This document shows positions 46,936-58,072 of a DNA stretch of 64,000 nucleotides, one piece after another. Under the pieces are notes generated by a model. That model saw only the letters and a list, made by a program, of their open reading frames with translations, did no database searches and was not told the DNA's origin. This DNA is from Ziziphus jujuba. Lineage: Eukaryota > Streptophyta > Magnoliopsida > Rosales > Rhamnaceae. Numbering within the stretch: the stretch's first letter is position 1; every line of letters begins with the position of its first letter. Both the position numbers and the translations under genes were made by a program. The stretch spans positions 33,440,501 to 33,504,500 of the forward strand of contig NC_083382.1 in assembly GCF_031755915.1 (NCBI RefSeq). Direction: 5' to 3'.

Positions 46936-47720
46936 AAGTGGGTTAGCTACTTTGCGCATATATATATTATAAACATTAATATAATTTTCTAAATTAAAAA
47001 AAGAAGAGACGGGATTTGAACCCACCACCTAATTAAAATGTGTGGATGTGAAGGGCCAAACTTGGCTACTTTGCTTAAGTAGTCTCAACCTTATGTCAAA
47101 TATAAATTAGGACATAAATAAGAAATATTGATAATATGATATAATCGTATCATTTTGACTGTCATTAGTTTATATATGACACATGGAAAAAAAAAAAAAG
47201 TACTATTATTAATTTCCAAAAGATCACCCGAATAAATCAATTAATAGTTTCTGTGGACACTGGAAAGGTAAGGAATTTAGGAGTTTGTTTGCGTCTAAAA
47301 GAGAAAATGAAGAAAAAGTCTAATGTTTGAAAGGAAAGAAGTTTGGAAATTATAAAGTAAAAGTTGAAAGTTTGACTGGGTCATATATAGTACGTAGAGG
47401 CCTCCATATGGGACCAAACAAAGCATGAGTGTCCTAACCCCCAACTAGCCTTAGACTTGCGAGGAAAGAGCCTCTCCATCTCTCTTTCTCTGCTATATGA
47501 AATTGAACCAACTCAAAACCAGAATTAGTTAGTACACAGAAATTGGATTAAACCATCCAATCCAAGTAGACAAGAAATTTCGAGGAAAGGATAAGGTACA
47601 CGAACTATATATATTTCCCAATGTATTTTCTAGCAAACCCCCTTGTCCTCAATCCCATCCCCTGTATTATAACTTATTATATGGTCACATGACCAAGTCT
47701 TACACAGAAAAAAAAATATA
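46640..47720 (+). repeat. Orphan F6'H-type upstream region (paralogue of the copy 3 promoter flank)
   Basis: Ordered similarity to about 55750-56700 upstream of copy 3: CTAATGCAcAAACaaA, TTCCTTTTgG-CTC, TGTGGATGTG, GGTCATATATAGT-CGTAGAGGCC, TTAGCCTTAGACTTGC with AGGAAAGAG, CTCTCTTTCTCTG-TATATGA, AAGAAATTTCG-GGAAA, CTTATTATATGGTCACATG. No F6'H coding sequence follows; AT-rich repeats and a solo LTR do instead. An (AT)n tract of about 45 bp interrupts it at 46888-46932. Confidence 0.82.
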
Positions 47721-49124
47721 TATTTAAAGACTCAAACCAAAAGAGTGACAAACTTCATAAAATTGATAATTAATTATATATTTAAAATATATAAATAAAA
47801 ATATATTATAAATCATTTGAAACAAATAATATGATCTGAAATAAATTTAAAAATAATAGATTACATATTTAATTAAACATAAACAAATTTTAAATAAACC
47901 AAAAAATAAATATTAAAAAATTCAATAAAAAAACATAGAAATATGTTTTATGCTAATTATTTGATATAATACATTGCCATTACGCTGTACCCATGGGCAA
48001 ACATCATATCATGAAGATATAATTTATCTATTTGTTAAAAAAAAAAAAAATCCAATTTTGTTTTAGAAGACATTTGGTTTGAGGAATAAATGTAGAGATA
48101 TAATAGCTACTCCTTTAATTAAGATATCCTCCATTTGATGGGTTTTTGCACATGAATAGAGATGTTTCCATTTAAGGAAATAATTATTCTTTTAAAAAAA
48201 TATTACGATTGTTATTTCTATATTCCAAAAATATTATTTTCATGTTTTGAAAACAATAATACGATAGGTACGTTCTAAAATGTTTATCAAATTTATTTAC
48301 TAAATGATATATATTAAAATGTTATTGATTGCATATGATATAACATAAGTATCAAAAAGTGCTTCCTTAAATAAATAAGTAAATTAAACAAAATGAATCA
48401 CCTAAGCGTTACCACATCATTTGGTAAATAATTTTGGTGAATATTTCAATAAGCTTAGCATTATTGTTTTGAAAAACTGAAATACTATAGGTATCAAAAT
48501 GTTTATAAATTTATTTATCAAATAACACATGTTAAATTATTATTATTTAGCAAATTCATATAACTTAAATATAAAAAAGTGAATCCTTAAATGGATAAGC
48601 AAATTTAAAAAAAAATAATTAAATACTACCATATCACCTACTATATTATTTGATAAATAAATTTGGTGAACATTTTGATATTTGAAAAATTCAAATTTAG
48701 ATGGATTAATCTTTTATTAAGTTTTAATGTTTTACCGAATTTAAACATTTTTTATGTTAGCCGCCCCTCCCAGAACTAAGCTAATAACAAGACAAAGACA
48801 TTATAACAATCTAATGAGCCAACTGTAACAAACTAGAGCTGCCTAGGCATAAGCACTCCTCAAGAAGTAGAAAGGAAAACAAATAAATAAGCATATTACT
48901 TAATTAATTTTGTTAAAAGTTAAATTATATATATATATATAGATAATTGATTCCTAAAAAATCGTCTATGTGTTAATTTTGAAAGATATAGTAATGTGAA
49001 CAATAAAAATGAAATCTACTTTTGACTAATTCATTTTGTTTTATATGTAAAATATATATTGTTTTATGTATATATATCATATCTAATCCATATTATTACA
49101 TATTATCAAGCAAAATCAAATACT
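47721..49124. other. AT-rich spacer with MITE-like repeats
   Basis: No gene. Apart from the paired MITE-like repeats at 48240-48700 it is AT-rich, with (AT)n near 48928-48940, running up to the solo LTR. Confidence 0.65.
48240..48700. mobile_element. Two adjacent MITE-like palindromic repeats
   Basis: The left copy (about 48240-48476) has inverted ends: a TGTTTTGAAAACAATAAT and TTTATCAAATTTATTTACTA arm is mirrored by TTTGGTAAATAATTTTGGTG and GCATTATTGTTTTGAAAA. A second diverged copy (about 48461-48700) shares the middle terminus and repeats the same internal order. A third relative is at about 59260-59471. They are AT-rich with no coding capacity. Confidence 0.65.
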
Positions 49125-52031
49125 TGTAAGACCCCGTCCCAAATCACATCGGAATTCGTGCATATTGACCGAGGTTGACCGTTGACCGAGTGGATCAAAA
49201 GTTGACTTTTTGTTCCAGTTGAAATTTCTAGTTGACCATGGTATCGTAGCAAAGTGCATGATGCCCCGAGTTCGTAGACTAATAGCACGTCGAAAATGGA
49301 GCTACGGTTTGAAAGTTATGGGTAAAACAAGTCAGGGTGTAAACTGTCCAAAAGGTGCCGGAAGTTGACTTTTTATTGTTGTGTAATTTTGTTTTGACTT
49401 TTGTATGGTTGTAAAGTACTCGTCGATACGAGTTCATAGACTAGCGGCACGCTTAAATTGGACATCTGGTTAAAAAGTTATGGATGTGTGAAGTTCGCCG
49501 GATACCGTAATATTTTATTATATCTGGCTTAAGTGTACAGTAATGCCACATGTCCTCACCTGATTGGTCCACATGGGTGAATAGTGTCACCCACGGTGGC
49601 TTTTATTTGGCAAAAACGCCTGGGAGGAGAGAGAAAGAGAGAGAGGGAGAGAGAAACGACCGGCCGCCGGAAATCGTCAAATTTTCCGGCCGATCCTTGC
49701 TACACGCGCCAGCCAGACGGGAGCGCCTTCCCATTTCCGGCTGAACCCCGAAACCTCACGACCGTAGGTCGCTGGACACGCCCGACCGAGCCGGCGAAGC
49801 TCGGCGGCGATTTTTCCCTTCCACCGCCGGCCACCTCCGTTGACTCATTTCAGGCCACTTTCAAGCCACACGCGAATGACCGGTCTCTCACCCGTGGCAA
49901 TTCCGACCTACCCACCAAATTTCACGGCCACCAGACCTCCGACGAGCCGGGATCGAAGCATTTTTCGGCGAGGCGTCGAAAATCTTCAAACCCCGATCTC
50001 TTCGCCGTCCGGCCTCCGTTTGCCTCACCGTCAGTCCCTCTCCCCTCGATCTACAAAACCCCCACAAATCTCAGCCAACGGCCACCGCACGCGCCGCCGG
50101 TGGCGACGGTTGCCGGTGACCGCAGTGGCTTGCCGGAAGTCACTGTTCCGGCGAGTACCCAGTTGCACCGCCGGTCCCTGTCCGCTAATTCCGACCTCCT
50201 GAATCCAAATCCGGTGTTCTTTTCCTCTAATTTGCGATGGTTTGGGAGAATTGAGGAGTCGAATCCCGGAAGCTTTCCGGCGAGATTCCGGCCACCTCGG
50301 GTCCGATCTCTGGAAAGTAAGACTGAATCCGTGATCCTCATCACTCAAGCTTCGATTTGGTATATCACTCGTAATTTTTAGTTGTTGTTTGTGTTCGCTC
50401 CCCGGGTACCCATTTGGGAGTTACCCGATTAAAATATTAATATATTTGGTTGGTGTACTATGAATGTTTTAGGTGCTCGTGCAAGTAGTGGAGTTGATCC
50501 TGCGGAGGATCTTAGCTGATATACGCGCTTAAGGTGAGTAACCCACCTTTAAAAATATTTTGGGGCAATTAATTATATTTAATTGGTGTTTAATTGGTAT
50601 TTGAATTATGCTCATGTGGTGCAATTTAATTATGATTTTATTGTGATTTAATTTTATTTATTATGCATGAGCAAAGTATTTTTAGTAATAAATTGTATGT
50701 GGTTTTAATATTATTTTTGGGCATAATTGGTTTAAATATTTTTGAGAAAATATTTCTTTATATTGGTGGTTTAATTTTTATAATTATGCCCATGGTATAT
50801 TGTTTGTTGAACCTCGTATTACGAGAAAAATTATTGTTTTACTGTTATCGATGTTTTCGTACCGGGTTGTTAAAGGAAAATATGTGGGATGGTAATGTGC
50901 AAATTGGTATATTTCCCACAGTAATTTTGAAAAAACGGTACGGTCATAATTGATTTAATAATTATTTTAGACGCATTCATACAGTATTGGTGTTCTGGTG
51001 TATATATATGGTTAGCGCGCAAGTATTATGTCTCCAGTGAGTTGCCATTGGACCGTGGGCAGGCAAGTTTGATATTGGCCACAGCCGCCCCCCTCTTTGG
51101 CCGGGATGACGGTTTCAGCAGCGGTACTGTCGGGACGTCGAAGTGCCGTTTGCAAGTTTCTCTCTTTAATCTCCCCGCCAGTCGGTGCTCGGGACGCTGG
51201 GTATCGGAGGGCATCACCGGTATATGGTGTGGTGCGTCAAGTGTAAATTTTCAGATAAAATTTCAAACCCCAAAAGTGTTCAAAATTTATTTATTATAAT
51301 TTATTACATTTTATTTATATTTGGGGTATTTATTTATTTATTGTTTATTAAGTTGTTTGATCCCTTGGTTTTCGGGAATACGAATATCGAGTTTTGTGAA
51401 AATGTTTTAAAAAGGGAACATTTCCAACAGAGTGATTAGTGAGAGTTTTGAGAGAAATTATTATTTTCAACTGCTATTATTTATTTACCTATTTAATTGC
51501 CGGTATTAATTAAATTCCCTTATTTGTTATATTATTAATATTAAAAGTGTTCAGTAGCTAAGGTCGCTCGCTAAGATGATTAGCATCTCACGTTTTTAAA
51601 TTCCGTTCCCTTAGGTGCAAAGGGTGGTAGGCGTTCTTCCGGAGTGAACCAATTCTCCGCCGCTATCGTAGTTCGAGAAGTACCTTTGTACTCGTTCAAT
51701 TCAGTTGTAATATTTCTTTCATCTTTGTTGTATTTTCTATCAAATAGCACTTCATGAAGCTCTGTATACTATTCTGGACACTTATGTTTTATTTATGCAC
51801 TGGATTACTGTTATTCTTGTGAAGTGCTATAAAATTGTGGAATCAATTTGTAGTATTGTGGGAGGAATAAGGGGATGAATATAGAAGTGTGTTTTCAGTG
51901 CAAGTAACTTTTGGTAAGTCCTACCCTTAGGGGAGGTGCTGTCGAATTTTCCGTTGGAAGGTTCGGTGGTATTTCCCTGGGATCAAGGCTTGTCTAGAGT
52001 CTCGGGAAGGAATTCTGGACGGGTCCTGACA
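49125..52031 (+). mobile_element. Probable solo LTR of a long-LTR Ty3/gypsy-type retrotransposon
   Basis: A 2907-bp block starting TGTAAGACCCCGTCCC and ending GGACGGGTCCTGACA (TG...CA with longer imperfect inverted ends). It is flanked by TACT on both sides (49121-49124 and 52032-52035) within a longer shared ATACTTGT, so the target duplication length is ambiguous at 4-5 bp. Base composition changes abruptly to GC-rich at about 49560-50350, unlike all surrounding spacer. No gag/pol, PBS or PPT is present, and no second LTR lies in the window, so recombination between LTRs of a full element is the likely origin. The TGTAAGACCCCG...GGTCCTGACA ends resemble long chromovirus (Tekay/Del-type) LTRs; this subfamily call is inference. 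Confidence 0.7.
49584..50381 (+). other. GC-rich 265-codon open frame inside the solo LTR
   Basis: A long frame rich in Pro, Ser, Arg and Thr with no recognisable domain. It overlaps other long frames on both strands (49840-50202 +, 50031-50348 -), as expected from GC-rich, stop-poor DNA. It probably reflects the LTR's 5' transcribed part rather than a protein gene. A splice-donor-like AAGGTGAGT follows at about 50531. Confidence 0.4.
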
Positions 52032-52555
52032 TACTTGTTTTCGATGAAGAGGTGAGAAACATTGCCCATGTTAGCAAATCATATACATACATAGGACTAT
52101 GTAAAAACTGTGAAATATATATCATATGATTCTAGAATAAGAAAAAAAGTACTCAAACATCAAGGGAAATGTTATTAACTTGATATTTTCATTAACTTTG
52201 ATAATTATTCTTTGGATGAAACATGCGATCGATGATCCGTAGTTCATGCCTATAAATGACTGATCTTACATCTCAATTAAATTCAGTAACTCTCACTGAG
52301 CATATATTGCATTCATAACAAAAACAAATCAATTAATGGTGATCATATATATAAAACGTGGAGATATATATATATATATATAGTCCGTCTATGGTGTCGA
52401 CGGTCCTCATGCGGACCACAGTATTGGTGATGATTTTTCATAGTATTGGTAACGATTTTCTAAAAAATCGTCGTTAATACTATGAAAAACCGTTACTAAT
52501 ACTGCAGTACTCATGCGGACCGTTCTCACCATAGAATTTCTGTGTATATATATAG
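52032..52555. other. 3' flank of inverted F6'H copy 2
   Basis: Contains the inverted counterpart of the copy 1 3' flank, (AT)n at about 52364-52382, and a palindromic MITE-like insertion at 52389-52534. Confidence 0.7.
52389..52534. mobile_element. Palindromic MITE-like insertion in the copy 2 3' flank
   Basis: About 146 bp. The end CTATGGTG with CGGTCC and CATGCGGACC is mirrored at the other end (CATGCGGACCGTTCTCACCATAG). The internal CAGTATTGGTGATGATTTTTC is mirrored by GAAAAACCGTTACTAATACTG. It is absent from the homologous copy 1 3' flank, so it inserted after the duplication. Target duplication unclear among flanking AT repeats. Confidence 0.78.
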
Positions 52556-53644
52556 TCATATCTTTGCGTAGTCAACAGTAGCCTTCCCATCGTGAGCCTT
52601 TCTGAAGAAGTGCTTGACGTAGTCCGAATACAGAACTCGCTTGTAAATGGGTTGTTCTCCACTTGCAAGCAATTCAGGCAACGGGCCGATGATGTCATGG
52701 GGCCTTGGGTTCACAAAAATGGGAACTGATATCCTGTTCTTGCTCCCGTTGGCAACCACACAGTGCTCAACGCTCTTGTATCGACCATTGCTCATTATCT
52801 GCAGCGCATCTCCCACGTTGATGACAATGGAGCCTTTCACCGGAGGGACATGGATCCAGCTGTTGTCTTGTAGGTCTCGCACGTACAGTCCGCCAATGTC
52901 ATCTTGGAGAAGGATTGTAAGAGTTGAGACATCGGAATGGAGGCCGACTCCCACGGTGAGCACAGGGTTTGGGCAGATGGGATAGTAGTTTATGTTAATT
53001 CTGCGAGATCCCATTAGAAGATCTTCTTTGCTTTTGTCAATCTCTGTCACATTGAGTTTCTCCATCAGCATCTTCAGTAGTTGTTTAACAACTGCTTCGC
53101 TCTTCCTCATGTACTCTAGCAAACCATCCCTGCAAGCAGCAGGCCACAATGCAGAGGCCTCATCATCAGAGACATAGAAGAGACTGAGGTAGTCCTTCCA
53201 CTCCAGAGCTTTCTCTGCCTGCGGGCTAAAGCTGGTGCCATAGCGGATGGTGTTGGAAGGCGAATTGTCCTTGGAATACTTGTTCTTCTCCTGAGCAGGC
53301 AGCCCAAAGAAGCGAGGGGTTGCTTCCTTGGCATTTTCCAGAACTTGAAGGGGGACTCCGTGGTTGACAATCTGAAAGAACCCCCACCTCTCTGCCGCAT
53401 TACAAATGGCATCCACAACACCGGTGGTGTTGGGGTCGGATAGGTCGATGATGGGAATGGCATTCTTTGGGACGATTTTGGTCATGCAAAGCCTTTCTTC
53501 CAGAGGTTGGATATATTGGTTTGGGAGGGTTTTGATCCCTGTTTCTGAAAGACCCTTTACTCCATGTTCTTTGGTTAGCACAAAATCGATGGAGAAATCA
53601 GAGGCAAGGTCGGTGTTGTTGGTCACAGCCATTGTTGGAGCCAT
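52556..53644 (-). CDS. Feruloyl-CoA 6'-hydroxylase-like, copy 2 (inverted; altered conserved residues)
   Basis: Intact 362-residue frame on the minus strand, clearly derived from the copy 1/copy 4 type. Fe ligands (His236, Asp238, His294) and the 2-oxoglutarate Arg304/Ser306 remain. Several positions otherwise invariant in the cluster are changed. GRHSD becomes GLHSD next to the iron site. VEHRV becomes VEHCV (CGT to TGT, a CpG-type transition). EATRRFF becomes EATPRFF. KGHG becomes KEHG. These cluster near the active site and in helices, suggesting lowered activity, altered substrate, or the start of pseudogenisation. It has its own TATA box. If active it would make 6'-hydroxyferuloyl-CoA for scopoletin. 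Convergent with copy 1, divergent from copy 3. Confidence 0.85.
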   Translation of the reverse strand: MAPTMAVTNNTDLASDFSIDFVLTKEHGVKGLSETGIKTLPNQYIQPLEERLCMTKIVPKNAIPIIDLSDPNTTGVVDAICNAAERWGFFQIVNHGVPLQVLENAKEATPRFFGLPAQEKNKYSKDNSPSNTIRYGTSFSPQAEKALEWKDYLSLFYVSDDEASALWPAACRDGLLEYMRKSEAVVKQLLKMLMEKLNVTEIDKSKEDLLMGSRRININYYPICPNPVLTVGVGLHSDVSTLTILLQDDIGGLYVRDLQDNSWIHVPPVKGSIVINVGDALQIMSNGRYKSVEHCVVANGSKNRISVPIFVNPRPHDIIGPLPELLASGEQPIYKRVLYSDYVKHFFRKAHDGKATVDYAKI

Positions 53645-53776
53645 TAGTGCAATGAGCTTGGGATAAGATGAAAATTAATAGAGAATATTAGTAAGTAAAT
53701 AGAGATTAATATGAAGCTAGCTAGAAAGGGGAGGTACAGAAGCTTTTAGTGCGGTTTACAAGCATTGAAGAGGACC

Positions 53777-53784
53777 TATTTATA
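53777..53784 (-). promoter_or_regulatory. TATA box of F6'H copy 2
   Basis: On the minus strand TATAAATA followed by GGTCCTCTTCAATGCTTG, homologous to the copy 1 core promoter, about 133 bp upstream of the ATG. Confidence 0.75.
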
Positions 53785-56700
53785 ATACAATGTCCAACAA
53801 ACGGCTGCTGTGCCCCATGTACATGTTCTCACCAAGTCAATTCTTTATCGAAATAAATAAGAAATATAAAATTTAAAAAAAAATAAAAATAGAAGGAGCG
53901 AGGATAAGGAAAACAATAAGAGTAAATAAATATTTTGTCAACTATTGTTGGGTTATGGGTTTGACACATTGATAAAGGATAATTATTGTGAATGGTAAAA
54001 AAACAATTAGATATTTTGTTGGCTGTTGTTTTTCACTTCTTTTTTTTTTGGTCATTTTCCTCGCACAAAATATGGTGTTTTGTTGTTCTTTGTTTTTCAT
54101 TCATTTTAACATTAAAACCACGTCATTTTGGAAATTTCACCTAACAAACTTATTTAATCTCTCTCTTTTTTTTAAAATTATTTGATACATAGATAGGAAA
54201 AAAGGTGTAATTTGTAAAATTGCTTAGCCGATTTGGTTTGAGTGAGGCTTTTCATTCATTAATGAAAAATGTTTATCAAAAAAAATAATAATAATAAATT
54301 CACTAATGAAAATTCCAGTTAGATTGATTTTGAGTCAACTATATACAGGACGTTCTTTGATTAAAACTTTTTAGTAGAACTCCTTAGGGAGTCCTAACCA
54401 TAAAGTGAAAAATTCCACCTAGCGAGCATGTCACTATGTCACGTGGCTAGTCTGACAAAATAAAATCAGCCGCCGCCCACCTCTCTCATTTAAGTAAATA
54501 ATAAAAAAATTAGCTAAAGCTTTGTAGATGTAATAATTAATTTTTCTAATCAATATTTGATAAATTATTATTTTAATTTTTTAAAAAATTACAAAATGGT
54601 AATTTAAACGTTGTGTACATACCCTGCTTAATTATTTGTAATAATATACAATGACGAAAAAATATATATATATATATATATACAATACATAATATGTATA
54701 TACATACTATTATTTTCAATTATAATTTAGTAGGTAATCTAATTCATGTAATGGTTAAATATAGAGAGATAAAATCGACAAAGTGTAGATGATAATATCT
54801 ATCTATAATATTTTATTATTTTTTATTTTTTAACACTAAAAACTAATAAGAAAAAGTGATTTTTTTTATTGTATCTAATTGAATTATCATATGATGTATA
54901 TTGCACTATTTTTTCTTTTAAATGAAAATTTATATATTTTTTTTTGTCCTTCTTTAATCTTATGTTACATTATTATTGTATATCATAAAGTGAATTAGAT
55001 AGCTCATATTAGATCAAAATTGCTATTATGTACAGCTCAATCTATAGTTCAGTTTAAATATATGTTTATAATTACATATATAACATAGTACGTAACTATA
55101 TATAAACTTAGTTTGCATAAGAAAAAAAAAAAAATGCTAAACAGTAATATAAAACAACAATTTTTAATTAAATGAAAAAGATTATACAGTATATGAACTA
55201 AAATTTAAAGAGTATATAATAATGTAAAAATAAGGTTTAAATTCAAAAGCTATAAAACTCAATACTTTAAATTCGAAATAAGAGTAATTAATTTTAATAA
55301 ATACTTCTAAAAGTTTGTTTTGAGTAAAGAAGTTTGTATAAAATCAAGAATAGCATAGTTTTTTTTTTTTTAATCATTAATTACCTTTTTCCGGCATTAA
55401 TTATGTGTGAATATGAAATTTGCTTAAAAAAATCAGCAATTACTTTACCTATAAACATAAACAAAGTAATATTTCAAACTTTTAAAACCACACTTTTGAC
55501 CTTTGCTTATAAAGAATGCCAAACATGGAGGAAAAATAAAAATAAAAATGTAATTAAATACAGCCTGAGGGTGGCCGGACGGTAAATCCGGCCATGAGTT
55601 CTGGTATAAATGTTTTAGGTAAAAAGCATCTGCCATTGCTGCTGTCACGAAAGGTAAGATTCTCTCTCTATTTTTTTTTTTTAAAATTTTAAATTTTTTT
55701 TTTTTTTTTTTTTTTTTTGGGGTTAAGAACGAAATAGATTCTCAATCAATTCTGCACATTTTCTTTTTTTGGCCACCTTGGATATTCTTTTTCCCTGCTA
55801 TATATAATTTGAGTACGATCGAATCCAAGTTGAAAGCAGCCATTTACCAACAGCTAGCTAATGCACAAACGCAAACCCAATTAGCAAGATTCCTTTTAGG
55901 CCTCTCCTGTTAAACATAACATGTGGATGTGGGCATTGTGTACCCTTAAGGATTCATGTTGGTGCACACCTGGCATACTTTGCTACTTTGCTTAGGATAA
56001 GAAAAATTTAGAAATAATATATATCAACATATCATCATTTTAAGTGTCACTTTAGTTTGTAGATTGTATTCTTAGTTTTCGTTTTTCTATCAATCAAGTA
56101 TACCATGGAAAAAAGTATTATCATTCAAAAAGATCACCCGAAAATTCAATTAATATTTATGTGGATAAATAAAATAAAAAAATTTCGAATTTAGGAGTTG
56201 TTTATAAGAGTTTAGGTTTCCTAGATGTTAAAACTTTGTATTCGTGTTTAGTTTTATATAATTTCTTATTATTCTTCGAAAAAAAATAAAAGGATAGAAA
56301 AGAGTTTAGTTTGCGGCTTAATAATCAAGAGTGGAATCTTTGAATTGAAAGAATTTCCGCTAATTAATGATACAGTAAACAATGAGAGTTTGACCGGGTC
56401 ATATATAGTGCGTAGAGGCCATCATAAAGGACCAAAGAAAGTAGGAGTGTCCCAACTCCCCCAATTAGCCTTAGACTTGCAAGGAAAGAGTCCCTCTGTC
56501 TCTCTTTCTCTGGTATATGAAATTGAACTAACTTAAACCAGAAATTATAGTTAGAACACAAGTATACAAGAAATTTCGGGGAAAAGATTAGGTGCATGAA
56601 CTTTATTTCCAAATGTCTTCCCTACCAAACACCCTTTTCCTCAACCCCCTGTATTTTATGACTTATTATATGGTCACATGCCTAATTCTTACAATAAAAA

Positions 56701-56835
56701 AAAATTATTCAAAAGAATTTAAAATAGTCAACTGAGTCTCCTAAAGCAGAGTTTAAAATCCACTTACATTAATTTTTTTAATTATAAAAAAAAAAATAAG
56801 GAATTTGGTAGCGAACAATTCTTTAGACATCGTGC
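53785..56835. other. Divergent intergenic region between F6'H copies 2 and 3
   Basis: About 3 kb holding both promoters. AT-rich, with (AT)n at about 54663-54681, poly(T) at about 55672-55719 and a GC-richer patch near 55560-55600 (GTGGCCGGACGG). From about 55750 it matches the orphan segment at 46.65-47.7 kb. A TTTGACCGGGTC stretch (W-box core TTGACC) at about 56388 is conserved as TTTGACTGGGTC in the orphan copy. No gene seen. Confidence 0.65.
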
Positions 56836-56843
56836 TATAAATA
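56836..56843 (+). promoter_or_regulatory. TATA box of F6'H copy 3
   Basis: TATAAATA followed by GATCTTCAAGGCTCCAG, homologous to the core promoters of copies 1 and 2, about 160 bp before the ATG. Confidence 0.75.
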
Positions 56844-56917
56844 GATCTTCAAGGCTCCAGTGTTTGCACCAAATTAACAAGTTCTTGTCTCTTTCAATTT
56901 CCTCATCCATTTCTCTT

Positions 56918-56920
<3 letters not shown>

Positions 56921-56964
<44 letters not shown>
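56921..56964 (+). repeat. (TC)n microsatellite in the copy 3 5' leader
   Basis: About 22 TC units between the TATA box and the ATG, absent at this length from the leaders of the other F6'H copies. Confidence 0.85.
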
Positions 56965-56969
<5 letters not shown>

Positions 56970-56995
56970 AAAAGCTTTCAATCAATTAAATTATA

Positions 56996-58072
56996 ATGGC
57001 TCCGACAATGGCTGTAAGTAACTATGATATCTCCGACTTTGTGTTACACAAAGGACATGGAGTCAAGGGTCTATCAGAGACGGGCATCAGAACCCTCCCA
57101 AACCAATACATCCAACCCATCGAAGAAAGGCTTTGCATGACAAAAGTTGTGCCCCAAGACTCCATTCCCATCATAGACATCTCCAACTGCATGGAGGACC
57201 CGAAAGTTGCAGAAGCCATTTGCAACGCAGCAGAGAGGTGGGGATTCTTTCAGATTGTCAACCACGGAATCCCCATTGAAGTTCTGGAGGATGCCAAGGA
57301 AGCAACCCGCCGCTTCTTTGGGCTGCCTGCTAAGGAGAAGAACAAGTATTCCAAGGACAATTCGCCTTCCAACAACGTCCGCTATGGCACCAGCTTTAGC
57401 CCGCAGGCAGAGAAAGCTCTGGAGTGGAAGGACTACCTCAGTCTCTTCTATGTCTCTGATGATGAGGCCTCTGCATTGTGGCCTGCTGCTTGCAGGGATG
57501 GTTTGCTAGAGTACATGAGGAAGAGCGAAGCAGTTGTTAAACAACTACTGAAGGTGCTGATGGAGAAACTCAATGTGACAGAGATTGACAAAAGCAAAGA
57601 AGATCTTCTCATGGGGTCTCGCAGAATTAACATAAACTACTATCCCATCTGCCCAAACCCTGAGTTGACTGTGGGAGTTGGCCGCCATTCCGATGTGTCC
57701 ACACTTACAATCCTCCTTCAAGATGACATCGGTGGCCTCTACGTTCGAGACTTGGAAGACAACAACAGCTGGATCCATGTCCCTCCGGTTAAAGGTTCCA
57801 TTGTGATCAATGTGGGAGATGCTTTGCAAATTATGAGCAATGGCAGATACAAGAGCGTGGAGCACCGAGTGGTAGCGAATGGGAGCAAAAACAGAATATC
57901 TGTTCCCATATTTGTGAATCCAACACCAAATGACATCATTGGTCCATTGCCTCAAGTTCTTGCCACTGGAGAGAAACCCCTTTACAAGGAGATTCTGTAT
58001 TCCGACTATGTCAAGTACTTCTTCAGAAAGGCTCACGATGGAAAAGCCACGGTTGACTATGCAAAGATCTAA
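56996..58072 (+). CDS. F6'H1: Feruloyl-CoA 6'-hydroxylase, copy 3 (mosaic)
   Basis: Intronless, 358 residues. All catalytic residues are kept: His231 and Asp233 (GRHSDVS), His290 (VEHRV), and the following NRIS. The ends differ from the other copies: a shorter N-terminus ([20 protein letters not shown]), [13 protein letters not shown] instead of LSDPN-type, an extra Asn in LEDNNSWIH, and [26 protein letters not shown] near the C-terminus. In contrast, nucleotides 57294 to about 57609 are almost identical to copies 1, 2 and 4. This copy is therefore an older paralogue with a converted centre. Expected reaction as for copy 1 (scopoletin/coumarin pathway). It ends in the clade-typical [17 protein letters not shown]. 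Confidence 0.92.
   Translation: MAPTMAVSNYDISDFVLHKGHGVKGLSETGIRTLPNQYIQPIEERLCMTKVVPQDSIPIIDISNCMEDPKVAEAICNAAERWGFFQIVNHGIPIEVLEDAKEATRRFFGLPAKEKNKYSKDNSPSNNVRYGTSFSPQAEKALEWKDYLSLFYVSDDEASALWPAACRDGLLEYMRKSEAVVKQLLKVLMEKLNVTEIDKSKEDLLMGSRRININYYPICPNPELTVGVGRHSDVSTLTILLQDDIGGLYVRDLEDNNSWIHVPPVKGSIVINVGDALQIMSNGRYKSVEHRVVANGSKNRISVPIFVNPTPNDIIGPLPQVLATGEKPLYKEILYSDYVKYFFRKAHDGKATVDYAKI

Noticed and set aside
46995..47025. GGGATTTGAACCC-type sequence resembling a tRNA T-arm
   Set aside because: No acceptor stem, D-arm or anticodon stem can be drawn around it on either strand.
49840..50348. Several long overlapping open frames on both strands in the GC-rich block
   Set aside because: They overlap in many frames, are Pro/Ser/Arg-rich without domains, and lie inside a TG...CA-bounded repeat. 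GC-rich stop-poor DNA explains them better than genes.
52647..53666. Opposite-strand frames over F6'H copies, recurring in all four copies
   Set aside because: They are shadows of the conserved coding strand and repeat only because the genes are paralogues.
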